From contig CM049308.1 of the NCBI GenBank assembly GCA_026874595.1, forward strand, positions 18,350,001 to 18,414,000: a DNA stretch of 64,000 nucleotides, read 5' to 3'. Shown in pieces: positions 55,701 through 64,000 of the stretch (the first letter of the stretch is position 1; each line of letters opens with the position of its first letter). This stretch comes from Sipunculus nudus. Lineage: Eukaryota > Annelida > Sipuncula > Golfingiida > Sipunculidae. The translations under genes and the position numbers were made by a program. Under the pieces are notes generated by a model, which was not told the DNA's origin, did not search any database, and saw only the letters and a list, made by a program, of their open reading frames with translations.

Positions 55701-58700
55701 ACATATAAGATTTAACACATTCTCAGTGGGTATTTTTTAAAACATAATACAGTAATATTGTCAGTTACTGCAACGGTTACAAATATGTGATCTTTAGAAA
55801 GTCCTGTATCGTTCATATAGTCAACAAAATCACTCGATTATCGTACGTTTGCCTTTTTTCCATATGCTAAGATTTTATACAATTGATACTCGCTTTCGAT
55901 GTAGCGGCATATGCTGTTAGGTAAAAGAAAGTGATCTGATTATTATGTCTATCCACTGTCTGTATCTTTTCATTTTAAAATTTCAATTTGTTTGTCTTAT
56001 TTGTTCCATCCTCTGTAACCCTAGACTTAACAGCTTAGCACTTCAATCGAATACAGGGTTGATCAAATCCATATAACATAACGGTTTTAAAAGAAAAGTA
56101 CCTTTATTCATTAACTTTAATTAGTGCTGCTGTGATTGGAGAGTTTTCTCGATTGTATTTCTATGTCATATTATACAGGTGGTTTAATATCAGATTTGCA
56201 ATATCATATTTATAACACATCACACACCTCATGTTTGACGTTGTTTTCTTAACATACTTGTTAGCACCCGCACGAAATAAAAGAGAGCGAACTATACAAA
56301 TGGTAACTTTCCCTGGAGGAATAAATCTACTTTCAGTATAAGACCTTCTTGTATAAGAATTTTCAACATAAACTAAATACATGTATAATTTTATTGCAGG
56401 CAGAAGGACCGTCCAATCGGCAGCGAGTGTCATGTTTGCTTGATCACTTGACAAGGCTGCCCCCTGATTCCTGGACAGACTTCATCCGAGGCCTTGAACA
56501 ATCTAATAACAACCACGTTGCCGAGCACATAAAGGAGTGGGTATGTATACCAGATACAAATTATTTGAAAGACTCCATTAATGTGGCTCGTATAGGACAC
56601 ACAGAAATTTAACGCGTGCGCATGTGATAATAAACTTAATGTATTTGGTGTGACTGTGAATGTGTATCGGACAAATCAATGGTTCACCAGTCTCTCTCCT
56701 GGAAACGCAACTCACTAAAACACAGACTGATCTAATAGTCATTAAAAGGAATTAGGTTCACGTTTGTTCGCAATGTTCTCTAATACCGTGTTGTGTACAA
56801 TACTGTGCCATACATCATTTTAAAGGGTATTATCCCCGCAGTGACATAGGCGATATGAGAATAAATATTTTAATGTACATATTATTTTAAGTGATTTTTC
56901 CGTTTTTACTGACTTGCACGGAGGTTAGACCGAGCACAGCCGAACTGCCTCCGGCAATGACCGGAATGCATGCATCGTGGTCACTCAACCTCAAACACTA
57001 TTAAGGACTCTTTTTCATATGAATAACGCTTGCTTTCACTAAGGGATTTGAGCATGCCTAGCCTTACATTTGACCGAGGCTTTCATCCACGTGCGTGGTC
57101 AATAAAAGGGATAAAAACAAATTTCTCGCTTTATGAAATGGAGAGTTCAGCCCAGGAGGATTATTGACAATACTTAATTCAAGGTCCCAATTTCAGGCAG
57201 AGGGGTGGGATTGGGTAGGGAGGACAAGTGACGGGGGTTTCGAGCCTCAACATTTGTCTGATACGATGAAAAAAAGGTTGCGGTGGCTGAAATGGGATAG
57301 GGAGTCGTGCATGGAGACCCATTGGGTCCGCTTCTGCTACTTACGAGGTATGCATATTTCTGTTTCTTCAGGAACAGTTTCCTTTGCAACGTACATTTAT
57401 TAAATCTTTTACGTGTTCTACACATCAACCTAATCTTTTTACATCCAACGATAAAATCCAGTCAAATATCATCGAAAACGTGAATGCCTTCCCCCCCACC
57501 CCGCCTCATTCACAATGTAAACATCATCACTGACTAGGTCTTCAAGGTAAACATACCATCGTATGGATTTCTTGCCACATCACAGCGCCACAAAATAAAT
57601 GTAAACAATATTTAAACATATCTTATTTAGACAGTTTCCCACTGAAAACCTACATTTTCTGTTAACTTTTACAAAAAAATGAGCCAACATTCCCCATCTC
57701 GGTTAATATAGCACCCCAACACCGGTAATAACCCCGGTATACCGGACCCCGGTATACCGGTTTTATCAGCTAGTAGGCTAGTAAACTCCACTGTTGTATC
57801 ACAAAGACAATGTCCGTATGGCACGCAGTCACCATTGCCATTCGCTCTGGATAATTCCAGTATCCGCATTTAAACATGATACAACTCGAGTCAATGTATC
57901 AACTCTGGATAATTCCTGTATCCGCACCTGAACATGATACAGCTCGAGTCAATGTTCGCTACCAGGAAAAGATCAGCGATAGATTATAATCCTCTGGTCT
58001 GTTCTTTGGTTTAACCGTGGCTGATGATTGTTAACTATTTACAAGTCCTTCTGTTAATATAACTCACAGGTTCAGACTATTACTCTCGATACACCGCGAA
58101 ACCAACCCTCAGCTGATCGATTCTCTGACATGATTGGATTCAGTCTTCACTGTTGACTTTGTTGTCAGAAGGACAAAGGTCAAGATCACATCAGATGTTA
58201 ATATTTGGCTTTCATATGAAAAAAATTCCTCTTTTTATTGTTAGGCTAAAATGTCCTGCTAGTCATCTGATCGTCATGACCCATTGTTCACTTGTTTTAA
58301 ATAAGCCATATTGGAGTTATAGCACAAACATGAGTTAAAGAAAAAGGTTCAATTAAAATATTAGAGAAATGAGATTTTTTTATCTGAATTCACAAATCTT
58401 TTAAAAAAGGATTGTGCCCGATATAGAAGCTAGGGAAAACGAACTACATAAACAATTGTTTTGCAGACTCAAGGTATGACCAAAAGAAAGAAAGGTCCGT
58501 CGTTTCTCTTCATTATGCAGTCTCCGAAGATAGCAGACACAGGCTCGGATTTCATATTACTTCAAATTAAGAACATTTTGGAGTATATTAATCCAGATGT
58601 AAATTGTATCAGCCTCTGTGAGAATGACCTACGTGTGATTGAAGAGGAAAAAATCAGCCAAGTGTTTGGAGTCCTACCCGAGTCGTGCGATTCACTGGCA

Positions 58701-59983
58701 AAGGGTATTGCATATGGCACAGAGAAAACACTCTTTGTAATGCGTACGACAGATGAAGTACCGGCTAGTTCTGATGTGTCCCAGCATGTCCACGATTCAT
58801 ACACAAAAGTTTATTTTATCGGCGAGAAGGTGTATCAGTCCTGGGAATGTCATTTAGAACATTCATTAAAACATGAGACCTTTATCCCAGCTCCTATAAC
58901 AATCAACAGTCGATTGTTTGTTGAGCCTTCCACATCGGAGATATGGTTCATTGTGGATTTTGTCTCCGCAGAACCAGATCAGTCAACCATAGACCTATTG
59001 AATGATGCTGTTAATAAAATGCAGTGCAAAAATAAAGTGTCCTTAAAGTTTGTAATCACTCAGACTTCAAAGAGATACCTGCTTGAACGGCTTGAAAGCA
59101 CCAGCCTTGCATTCCGGTACAGCGTTGAGGAATTTTGTACGAAAGAAGATGCTGCAAAACTGTTCAGAAATTCAGTTTGGCTGTTTCTTAACAAAGAACT
59201 TGACTTTAGTTGGTTGCGCTATCAGCCTCTCCTCCGTGGGATCCCACAAATAATATCCACGGAAACGAAGTTGTACGGTTTGATTAGAACCCTTCCACCA
59301 GTCATCCTTGAAGACATCGAATGGAAGGGGACAGACGCCCTTGGCCTCGCAGCGCTCATGAACAAATGTGTCCGAGACCCTGAAAAGACATACGCATCAT
59401 CCAGGCTTTTGACAGAATCTTTCTTTGTCTGTCCGGTGGTGGTCGAGTCGCATGCTAAACTCTTACACAGCTGTTTCCGTAAGTCATATGAAGTTATCAG
59501 TTAACTTGTCTAGAAGTAACAAGGGGAGAAGCTAATAAAGCAAAAAAGACAGGCATTATATCACCTAAATTTATAAATAAATCCAATCAATAGCTGATAA
59601 GAATCATTACAACAAATGCATGAAACAACCAAACAGTATTTCACATGTTGCTATAGAACTATGTAAAACCAAAATAAATACCGATTATGTTCTATGTGTG
59701 TGGGCTGTATCGAATAATGTCTTGTCTTGATATTACATAACATGTTGCTATATGTTTAATGGAACAGATTGATGTGTTGATGCTTAACCCCATATGTTTT
59801 TTTATCTTTTTTTTAGGCGAAGACGTTATTGCTCTGCAACGAAACATAACACGAGCAACCGAAGATCTGTTCAGACAGAGGAATGATACCCCATCACTTA
59901 TTCAAGAAATTCTGAATAACGACAACGAATACCAGACGGAGACGAGAATCCCCTCTGATGTGCTGGGACTTCTAAATGCAAAG
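49643..59983 (+). CDS. Membrane-anchored CARD protein with GT-B/GT4-like domain (6 exons, 3' end open)
   Basis: Exons at 49639-49761 (ATG at 49643), 52675-52794, 53303-53471, 56400-56540, 58467-59478 and 59817-59983 join through five GT..AG introns with every phase matching (2, 2, 0, 0, 1) into 576 open codons. In order the product has a membrane helix (about residues 2-20), a basic stop (R-R-Q-R), a hydrophilic linker, a CARD (about 95-183), and a body of about 390 residues. In that body I recognise the C-terminal half of a GT4-type glycosyltransferase fold without its catalytic acids. CARDs assemble death-fold signalling platforms in the cytosol. The likely role is an innate-immune or cell-death adaptor on a membrane; this is inference. 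Because the last exon ends in phase 0 with a donor, more coding sequence should follow. Confidence 0.8.
50497..50526. repeat. Perfect short hairpin
   Basis: GTATCCG(C)CAAAAC at 50497-50510 pairs with GTTTTGCGGATAC at 50514-50526 with one bulged base and a 3-base loop. It stands at the start of the repeat array. Confidence 0.75.
50805..51305. mobile_element. TTAA-bounded element, relative of 10234-10688
   Basis: It starts TTAAAGGGACATAATC and ends GATTGGGCCCCTTTAA. The right end equals the left end of the element at 10234 in inverse. It interrupts a repeat unit, so it is an insertion. Internal open frames are not shared with the other copy. Confidence 0.6.
52050..52265 (-). repeat. tRNA-derived SINE copy
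   Basis: The minus strand begins TGTGGCTCAGTGGTAGAG (A-box-like) and has AGTTCGAATCTCAG (B-box) 30 bases later. The body, with CAGGGTGAACGCTCT and CACAAACGAGTGCG, matches the SINE at 32868-33048. It is a pol III-type non-coding mobile element. Confidence 0.65.
52675..52794 (+). CDS. Exon 2: hydrophilic linker
   Basis: The acceptor is TATTTTTCAG and the donor is GTATTC. The only frame that joins exon 1 and exon 3 is open through all 40 codons. It reads V-S-K-T-G-D-A-D-I-K-G-A then Y-L-A-D-G-I-H-T-K-C-N-K-V-L-E-S-I-R. It is polar, with one short helix near the end. No domain is recognised; it most likely spaces the CARD from the membrane. Another acceptor six bases later (TGTCAG) would change length by two codons without a frame change. 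Confidence 0.65.
52845..53110 (+). repeat. TCCGTCCG-family repeat, short complete copy
   Basis: It starts TAGCTCAACTGAACATAGGT, has CGTCCGTCCGG, a TGGTGGCGCCATTTTC core at 53015, and ends CAGCTGAGCGTCATGACCC with CCACTTG. At about 265 bases it is the shortest copy with both ends. Confidence 0.7.
53303..53471 (+). CDS. Exon 3: first half of the CARD
   Basis: The acceptor is GTGTGTTTTAG and the donor is a consensus GTAAGG. After a basic linker (N-R-S-G-A-E-E-D) the exon encodes helices 1 to 3 of a CARD: N-R-L-I-R-R-R-R-P-Y-L-V, then H-L-L-D-L-L-V-S-S-G-V-L, then Q-L-D-A-I-K. The L-L-D-x-L-x-S-x-G-V-L pattern is characteristic of the CARD family. Helix 1 carries four Arg in a row, the kind of basic face used in CARD-CARD type I contacts. 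The exon ends in phase 0. Confidence 0.92.
53472..56399 (+). other. Intron 3 with repeats, source of the 5.6-7.3 kb duplicate
   Basis: About 53.6-55.0 kb and 56.1-56.4 kb are collinear with 5.6-7.06 kb. The portion 55.02-56.11 kb is unique to this copy and AT-rich, with GACCTTGAC..TCAAGGTC pieces near 55110 and 55260. No further exon was seen. Confidence 0.6.
56400..56540 (+). CDS. Exon 4: second half of the CARD
   Basis: The acceptor is TTTATTGCAG, the donor is GTATGT, and the exon has 47 codons with phase 0 at both ends. It encodes CARD helices 4 to 6: N-R-Q-R-V-S-C-L-L-D-H-L, then P-D-S-W-T-D-F-I-R-G-L-E, then H-V-A-E-H-I-K-E-W. The L-L-D-x-L and F-x-x-x-L-E patterns and final helix with A-x-x-I match the family. 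Being symmetrical in phase, the exon could be duplicated or skipped without frame loss. Two decaying copies exist at 7059-7182 and 35191-35331. Confidence 0.93.
56740..57790 (+). mobile_element. Unknown repeat family, inverse of the 36-kb copy
   Basis: It is collinear in inverse with 36040-37005: CAGCCGAACTGCC, GGTCAATAAAAGG, TTGGGTCCGCTTCTGCTACTT, AACAGTTTCCTT.GCAACGTACA, CCAGTCAAATATCATCGAAAA, CAATGTAAACATCATCACTGA and CAC(T)GAAAACCTA. The TACTTACGAGGT piece resembles an exon end with a splice donor but shares no open frame between copies. Confidence 0.65.
57845..57960 (+). repeat. 58-base tandem duplication
   Basis: CTCTGGATAATTCC starts at 57845 and 57903. Each unit ends ATACA(A/G)CTCGAGTCAATGT. 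A few substitutions separate the two. Confidence 0.85.
58467..59478 (+). CDS. Exon 5: GT4-like body of the CARD protein
   Basis: The acceptor is TTGTTTTGCAG, the donor is GTAAGT, and the exon gives 337 open codons in phase with exon 4. The first strand (P-S-F-L-F-I-M) followed by a helix, and the segment T-K-V-Y-F-I-G-E-K-V-Y, fit a Rossmann-like N-terminal half in which putative sensor strands alternate with helices. From protein residue about 405 it follows the GT4 C-terminal pattern: S-V-E-E-F-C-T-K-E-D-A-A-K-L-F, then W-L-F-L, F-S-x-x-x-x-x-P-L-L-R-G-I-P-Q-I-I-S, then D-A-L-G-L-A-A-L-M. In active enzymes the E-x7-E pair sits at the positions held here by Leu 428 and Gln 436, so catalysis is probably lost. 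Family assignment is my own pattern reading; coding status is not in doubt. Confidence 0.9.
59479..59816 (+). other. Intron 5
   Basis: 338 bases, AT-rich, consensus GTAAGT donor and a strong pyrimidine tract before TTTTTTTTAG. No other feature. Confidence 0.8.
59817..59983 (+). CDS. Exon 6: helical segment after the GT-like body
   Basis: The leftover C of exon 5 joins GC to give Arg, and the frame is open for 55 further codons up to the donor GTAACT. It reads E-D-V-I-A-L-Q-R-N-I-T-R-A-T-E-D-L-F-R-Q-R, then S-L-I-Q-E-I-L-N-N-D, and V-L-G-L-L-N-A-K at the end. It is predicted mostly helical and acidic. No named domain is recognised. The end phase is 0; the following exon has not been identified in the window, so the C-terminus is unknown. 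Confidence 0.82.
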
Positions 59984-61140
59984 GTAACTGGACCACATGT
60001 CAGCTGCTGCACAAGCTAATACAGAAGAGACTTCAGGACTACATGACTAATTGATGAAGATACAGGCGGCATTGCATACCAAATCGAGTCATATGTATGC
60101 ATACATATATAACTTTGCCAGACTTTGGCAGGTATTTTTCATCAAGCTGCTCCAACGCTTGCACCATTGCAACCTACATTTTAAATGTTTGTACACCATG
60201 GTAGGGGATAATCATACCCTACATCGTCGGCGCTTCATCTTTGCTGCAATGGCATTGCTATATGAATCCCCAACCCATTCTAAAATTATATATGTTTTAT
60301 CTTGAGAAATATTGCAGCAATTGGCATGAAATGTTTATTGAAGGTTAGTACTTGTATCATGAGAGAATGACCGAGAGATCAGTTTCTGACCAATCTATAA
60401 ATCCAGTATGACATTCCTTTACTTAATTTTCTCAAGACCAATTCTATCATCTGCCGTGAATTATTTCTAAAAAGTTGGTACCCAGGCAAGAATGTGTGCT
60501 ATCGAATTCAGAGTTAGCAAATATACGACATGCCTTCCAAGTAGCCATATCTTTCACGTGCTCAGAACCGTGCATGGCTTAGTGGACTCCGACTGAGGAC
60601 TTTTATATTTATAAAAGTCTGATTCTTATTCAGTTAATTCTCCTGAATTAGTTTTCCTACATACATAAACCTTGCTCATGGTCCAGATGGTTCTTGCATA
60701 TCCTTTCAGTTTCTTTGTTTGTACAAAACCAGCCTTGGAAAAGTTCTGATTAAAAATAAGCAGGATTAGTCCATATATGCGTAAAATAAGTAATTTCTCC
60801 GTAATGAAATCTAAATATAACAATCGTAAAGTGTTTGTGTTTAACCAGACAACTGAGCGTAATTTCTGGTTCGTGTTAGGTCAGGACTTTCCTAATTTTC
60901 TACATAACTGTTTCTCTCTTTTTCAGCAAAGGGGAAGGGGATGGTCAATGAATTCGTTCCCCGTTATTCAGAGAATAATATTTTATATTGCAGATGAAAT
61001 ATATAGTAATAATTAGAATTACCGACTTAGATTCAAAATCTCAGTTTACTATGAAATATTATATATCTAGACCTTGTTTAGAAGTAACCTACACGGGAAA
61101 CCTTATATGCTTAATTGTAATATATTTTAAATGTGTCACA
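59984..61140 (+). other. Downstream of last recognised exon, 3' exon not found
   Basis: One weak candidate is a segment from 60928, after TCTCTTTTTCAG, which is open in phase 0 for 29 codons to a TAG at 61014. It has no recognisable sequence and is not called. Confidence 0.4.
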
Positions 61141-61147
61141 TAGAAAA

Positions 61148-61149
61148 TA

Positions 61150-61194
<45 letters not shown>
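61148..61194. repeat. (TA)n microsatellite
   Basis: About 45 bases of TA with one TACATA interruption. Confidence 0.9.
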
Positions 61195-61196
<2 letters not shown>

Positions 61197-62420
61197 AAAA
61201 GATGTACACATTTTGATTACTCTCCCACTCCGAGTCATTCCGCACTGAAATTTTAAATTTTGTTTTAAATATATGTTGAATAAAAATTTAAAATTTCAGT
61301 TTTAGTGTTAATAGAAACATGAAAAAGGAAAAACAGAAAAAAATAGATAAATATAAGTCCATTAAAAAAAAGAAATATTGTTACTGGGGGCTTAAAATAG
61401 TGTACTATTACTAGTGTGTAATATTTTTTAATTGTACAAAATCATGTGAAAATGAATGAAAACTTTAAACATATGTAAACCATCAGAAAGATCAGGGTAC
61501 AAAGTTTAAAATAATGTATACTTTATGGGGCTGATATACTTAAAGCACTTTAAAGCATAAATTTAATTTAGATATAGTGATTAAAAATTATGATTACATA
61601 AAGATAAACTGATGGCACTGCTTAAGGATCATAAATGAATTAAGCTTAACACTTTTTAACATTGTGAAGTCTCATGGGCTGAGAAGAATTACTGTCTAAC
61701 TCCACTCACTACTCCTCCCTCTGAGCTATTGGACCCTGTTCACATCTTCCAAAATAATGCAATTTTATTCACACTGGATCCAGTACTTACCAAGGTAGAT
61801 ATACGTGTTCTATCTACATATTTTAGGACAGAGTCAGATAGATGTAGAAACTGTTGAAACGTGTTCAGGGTCGAAACACAGTTGGCTAAACTGTATCAAA
61901 ACAGCAACATAATATTCAATTTACAAAAAAAGGCCTCTTCCTATTTCTTTCTGGGGAAACAGATTATACCTATGTATAAAAGCTGATGTAAAATAATTAT
62001 ATTACCTTACCCGTTGAGAAATACCACCAGCCTGCATTTGGAGGGATTCTATAGCGCCTGTTTGTTTTCGCTTGGAGTCGATTTATTTGCAATGCTTCCA
62101 ACCTGGGCGTGCAAGGGCCAAACGTGCAGCCCTGCTGCCACAATTTATTTTGTTATTGTAAATATGCTTAGAGCTGACCGTGTATATATGATCATTTTCA
62201 TAATTGCAAAAAGCTGCTCCTTTTTGTAGATGTTATATGCTATGAGACCCTGTACATAGGCCCCATGTAAATGACGTACTGCAATGCGCGGCATATCAAG
62301 TGAGTATATATTTGACAATGGCGGAGATATTGTGGGAATTCTGATGATATTGATGCTTTACTTATCCACTGTACCTGAAACGGTAGCACATTTTTTTACT
62401 CCGGCACTATATCTTTTCCA
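61195..62420. other. AT-rich, no gene seen
   Basis: AAATTTTAAATTT-type low complexity near 61.25-61.3 kb and no supported exon. Confidence 0.45.
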
Positions 62421-62423
62421 AAA

Positions 62424-62550
62424 ATGCGTAGTCCGTATCCGTAGTCGGTATCCGGAGTGCGCATGCGTAGTCCGCAAAAATCGCTTTGAAGACCTTTTAA
62501 CTGGGTCGTTTCATTTTATCCGCATGCGTAGTCCGTATCCGCACGCTCCC
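62424..62550. promoter_or_regulatory. ATGCGTAGTCCGTATCCG motif cluster
   Basis: ATGCGTAGTCCGTATCCG at 62424 and 62524, and GCGCATGCGTAGTCCGC at 62459, lie within 130 bases. TGCGCATGCG is close to the NRF1 consensus GCGCATGCGC. It may be regulatory or just a degraded short tandem repeat. Confidence 0.3.
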
Positions 62551-62929
62551 GGGACGATTGAAGCGCACTACGCATACCAATCGCCTTGTCAATTTCAGGT
62601 TTAGCATAGAGTTTTCCCATTCAGGCTATGCTCTATGCACAATCTATATTTCCAATTGGTATAAATGTCATTTCTGGAATGTCATATCACTCTTTCGGAA
62701 ACCAAACATATTGCACTTAATGATATTCTGGGACACATGTAATGGTAACTGCTATGAAAATTCCGTGGCAACAAAAAACGTGTGATGAAAATTGTGGATT
62801 TCAACCTTTTTAGTATTATCAGGTGCGGATCGCATATATGAAGGTATAATTACTTTAAATAAATTCTTGTACTATATGCAAAATCAAGTTCTGTATGTGA
62901 AGGGATGCTATACAAGAATAATAAGAATA

Positions 62930-62931
<2 letters not shown>

Positions 62932-62983
<52 letters not shown>
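62932..62983. repeat. (TA)n microsatellite
   Basis: About 26 TA units. Confidence 0.95.
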
Positions 62984-62985
<2 letters not shown>

Positions 62986-62999
62986 TGTAATGCAATAAC

Positions 63000-63769
63000 T
63001 GTATATTTGTGAGATATTATAATCTTGTTTATTTTTTTTATCCTTATTATAAAAAGCATCTTGACACTGACATCATAAATAAGCTTTTGGAAGCTTTTTT
63101 TATTTCATTTATATTACCATTCTGTGGAAACACTAAATGTGATGCCATCTTTATTTTTACACACAGACATTACAAATAGCGATACGGTAAATTAAATATA
63201 TTAACAACCGCCAATCCAAATAGTATAATACTTTTCATCTCTGCTTATGTACAGTATAACATTATTTATAAAAAAAAAAAAAAAAAAATCCCCCCCCCAA
63301 GTGTTATTCAGTTTTAGATAAATTTTAGTTAAGTTTTATCATGATGAAATCACACTTACCCCATATTGTTAGTGACACCGGCATATATACTGTGTACCTT
63401 AGACAGATGATGCTTCGTGCTATCATTTCTGCTACGTTATTTGTAGGATTACTTGTTAAGATAGTAAAGGATTTACTATTGATCTGCAGTTTAGGCTTTA
63501 AAGGTATACATCATACGGTTACTGATATACATTTGATATTTATTAATACAAAAATGTAATTGAATGACCAACTGGCCGTCATGCGCAGGTGATGCGTTTG
63601 GATAATTCAAGAGTGTACCAATATCAAGCCTAAGGGGTCCACAATGCATGCATGATATTTTTGTAATAATAATATAGTTTGAATAATTTGTGTTCGTAAT
63701 ACATTTTCTTCCAACAGTAGTCTTGTTAATTGTGAATGGTGTATGATGTTGGTATTAATTTCATTTCAG

Positions 63770-63775
<6 letters not shown>
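63000..63775. other. AT-rich, no gene seen
   Basis: It includes a poly-A and poly-C pair at about 63270-63298. No supported exon. Confidence 0.45.

Positions 63776-63776
<1 letters not shown>

Positions 63777-63818
<42 letters not shown>
63777..63818. repeat. (TA)n microsatellite
   Basis: About 20 TA units. The sequence after it (63830-63960) is GC-richer and open in two frames but not recognised. Confidence 0.9.
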
Positions 63819-63827
<9 letters not shown>

Positions 63828-64000
63828 TTACATCCGCCGGCACACGGGACTATGCATCCGGGGTGCCGAACCACTTTGCTGTCAGTTTAAACAAAATGTT
63901 ACAACATGCCTCTGGTGCGGTCCTGGTCTGGTATCATTTTGCTGGTGAGGTGAACATGGCTACGATGAAATGGTCTTAATGTCATAAAAGGCCGATGAAG

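Larger units (their letters stand above)
56541..58466 (+). other. Intron 4 with inserted repeat
   Basis: It contains the 56740-57790 element, a 58-base duplication at 57845-57960 and a short repeat end at 58255-58300 (GTCATCTGATCGTCATGACCC). No exon is supported. Confidence 0.6.

Noticed and set aside
35190..57790. Single inverted duplication carrying both the CARD exon and the 36/57-kb element
   Set aside because: On the coding strand the order is exon then element at 56.4-57.8 kb but element then exon at 37.0-35.2 kb, so the two were not copied together.
60929..61016. Possible last exon of the CARD gene (29 codons to TAG after a good acceptor)
   Set aside because: The product has no recognisable sequence, composition is like the AT-rich surroundings, and no clear polyadenylation signal follows soon after. 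Left as a candidate only.

Overview
This is 64 kb of an invertebrate animal genome, most likely a marine mollusc and probably a bivalve. It is AT-rich. Genes are split into small exons with GT..AG introns of up to about 7.5 kb. The rest is packed with dispersed repeats of a kind I associate with molluscs: TCCGTCCG tracts, GACCTTGACC/GGTCAAGGTCA blocks, and GTGGCGCCACC cores. There are also tRNA-derived SINEs, (TA)n microsatellites and long C or G runs. The species call is an inference; no search was possible.

Layout. 1-5041: 3' portion of a broken Ty3/gypsy-type LTR retrotransposon whose integrase lies before the reverse transcriptase (Gmr1-like order), followed by its 3' LTR. 5.6-7.3 kb: a decayed duplicate of part of the CARD gene at 53.6-56.6 kb, including a broken CARD exon. 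7.5-9.2 kb: repeats. 9650-28411: five plus-strand exons of a coiled-coil, proline-rich protein that resembles shootin-1; four of them join in phase, and the fifth needs an unseen exon. Its introns hold inverted-repeat elements, a foldback element and a block with RFX X-box-like motifs. 28.4-49.6 kb: no convincing coding exon except a decayed minus-strand copy of the CARD exon at 35.2 kb. This stretch also has a 156-bp tandem array, SINEs, a possible promoter and first exon near 33.5 kb, a paired CRE at 34.65 kb, and copies of two further repeat families. 49639-59983: the main gene. Six exons join with no phase conflict into at least 576 codons: an N-terminal membrane anchor, a linker, a CARD split over two exons, then a domain I read as a diverged GT-B/GT4-type glycosyltransferase fold lacking its catalytic acids. 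60-64 kb: AT-rich sequence and microsatellites; the gene's 3' end was not found with confidence.

The main result is the membrane-anchored CARD protein with a pseudo-glycosyltransferase-like body, together with two decaying copies of its CARD exon in the same 50 kb. This looks like birth-and-death evolution of an innate-immune or cell-death signalling locus.
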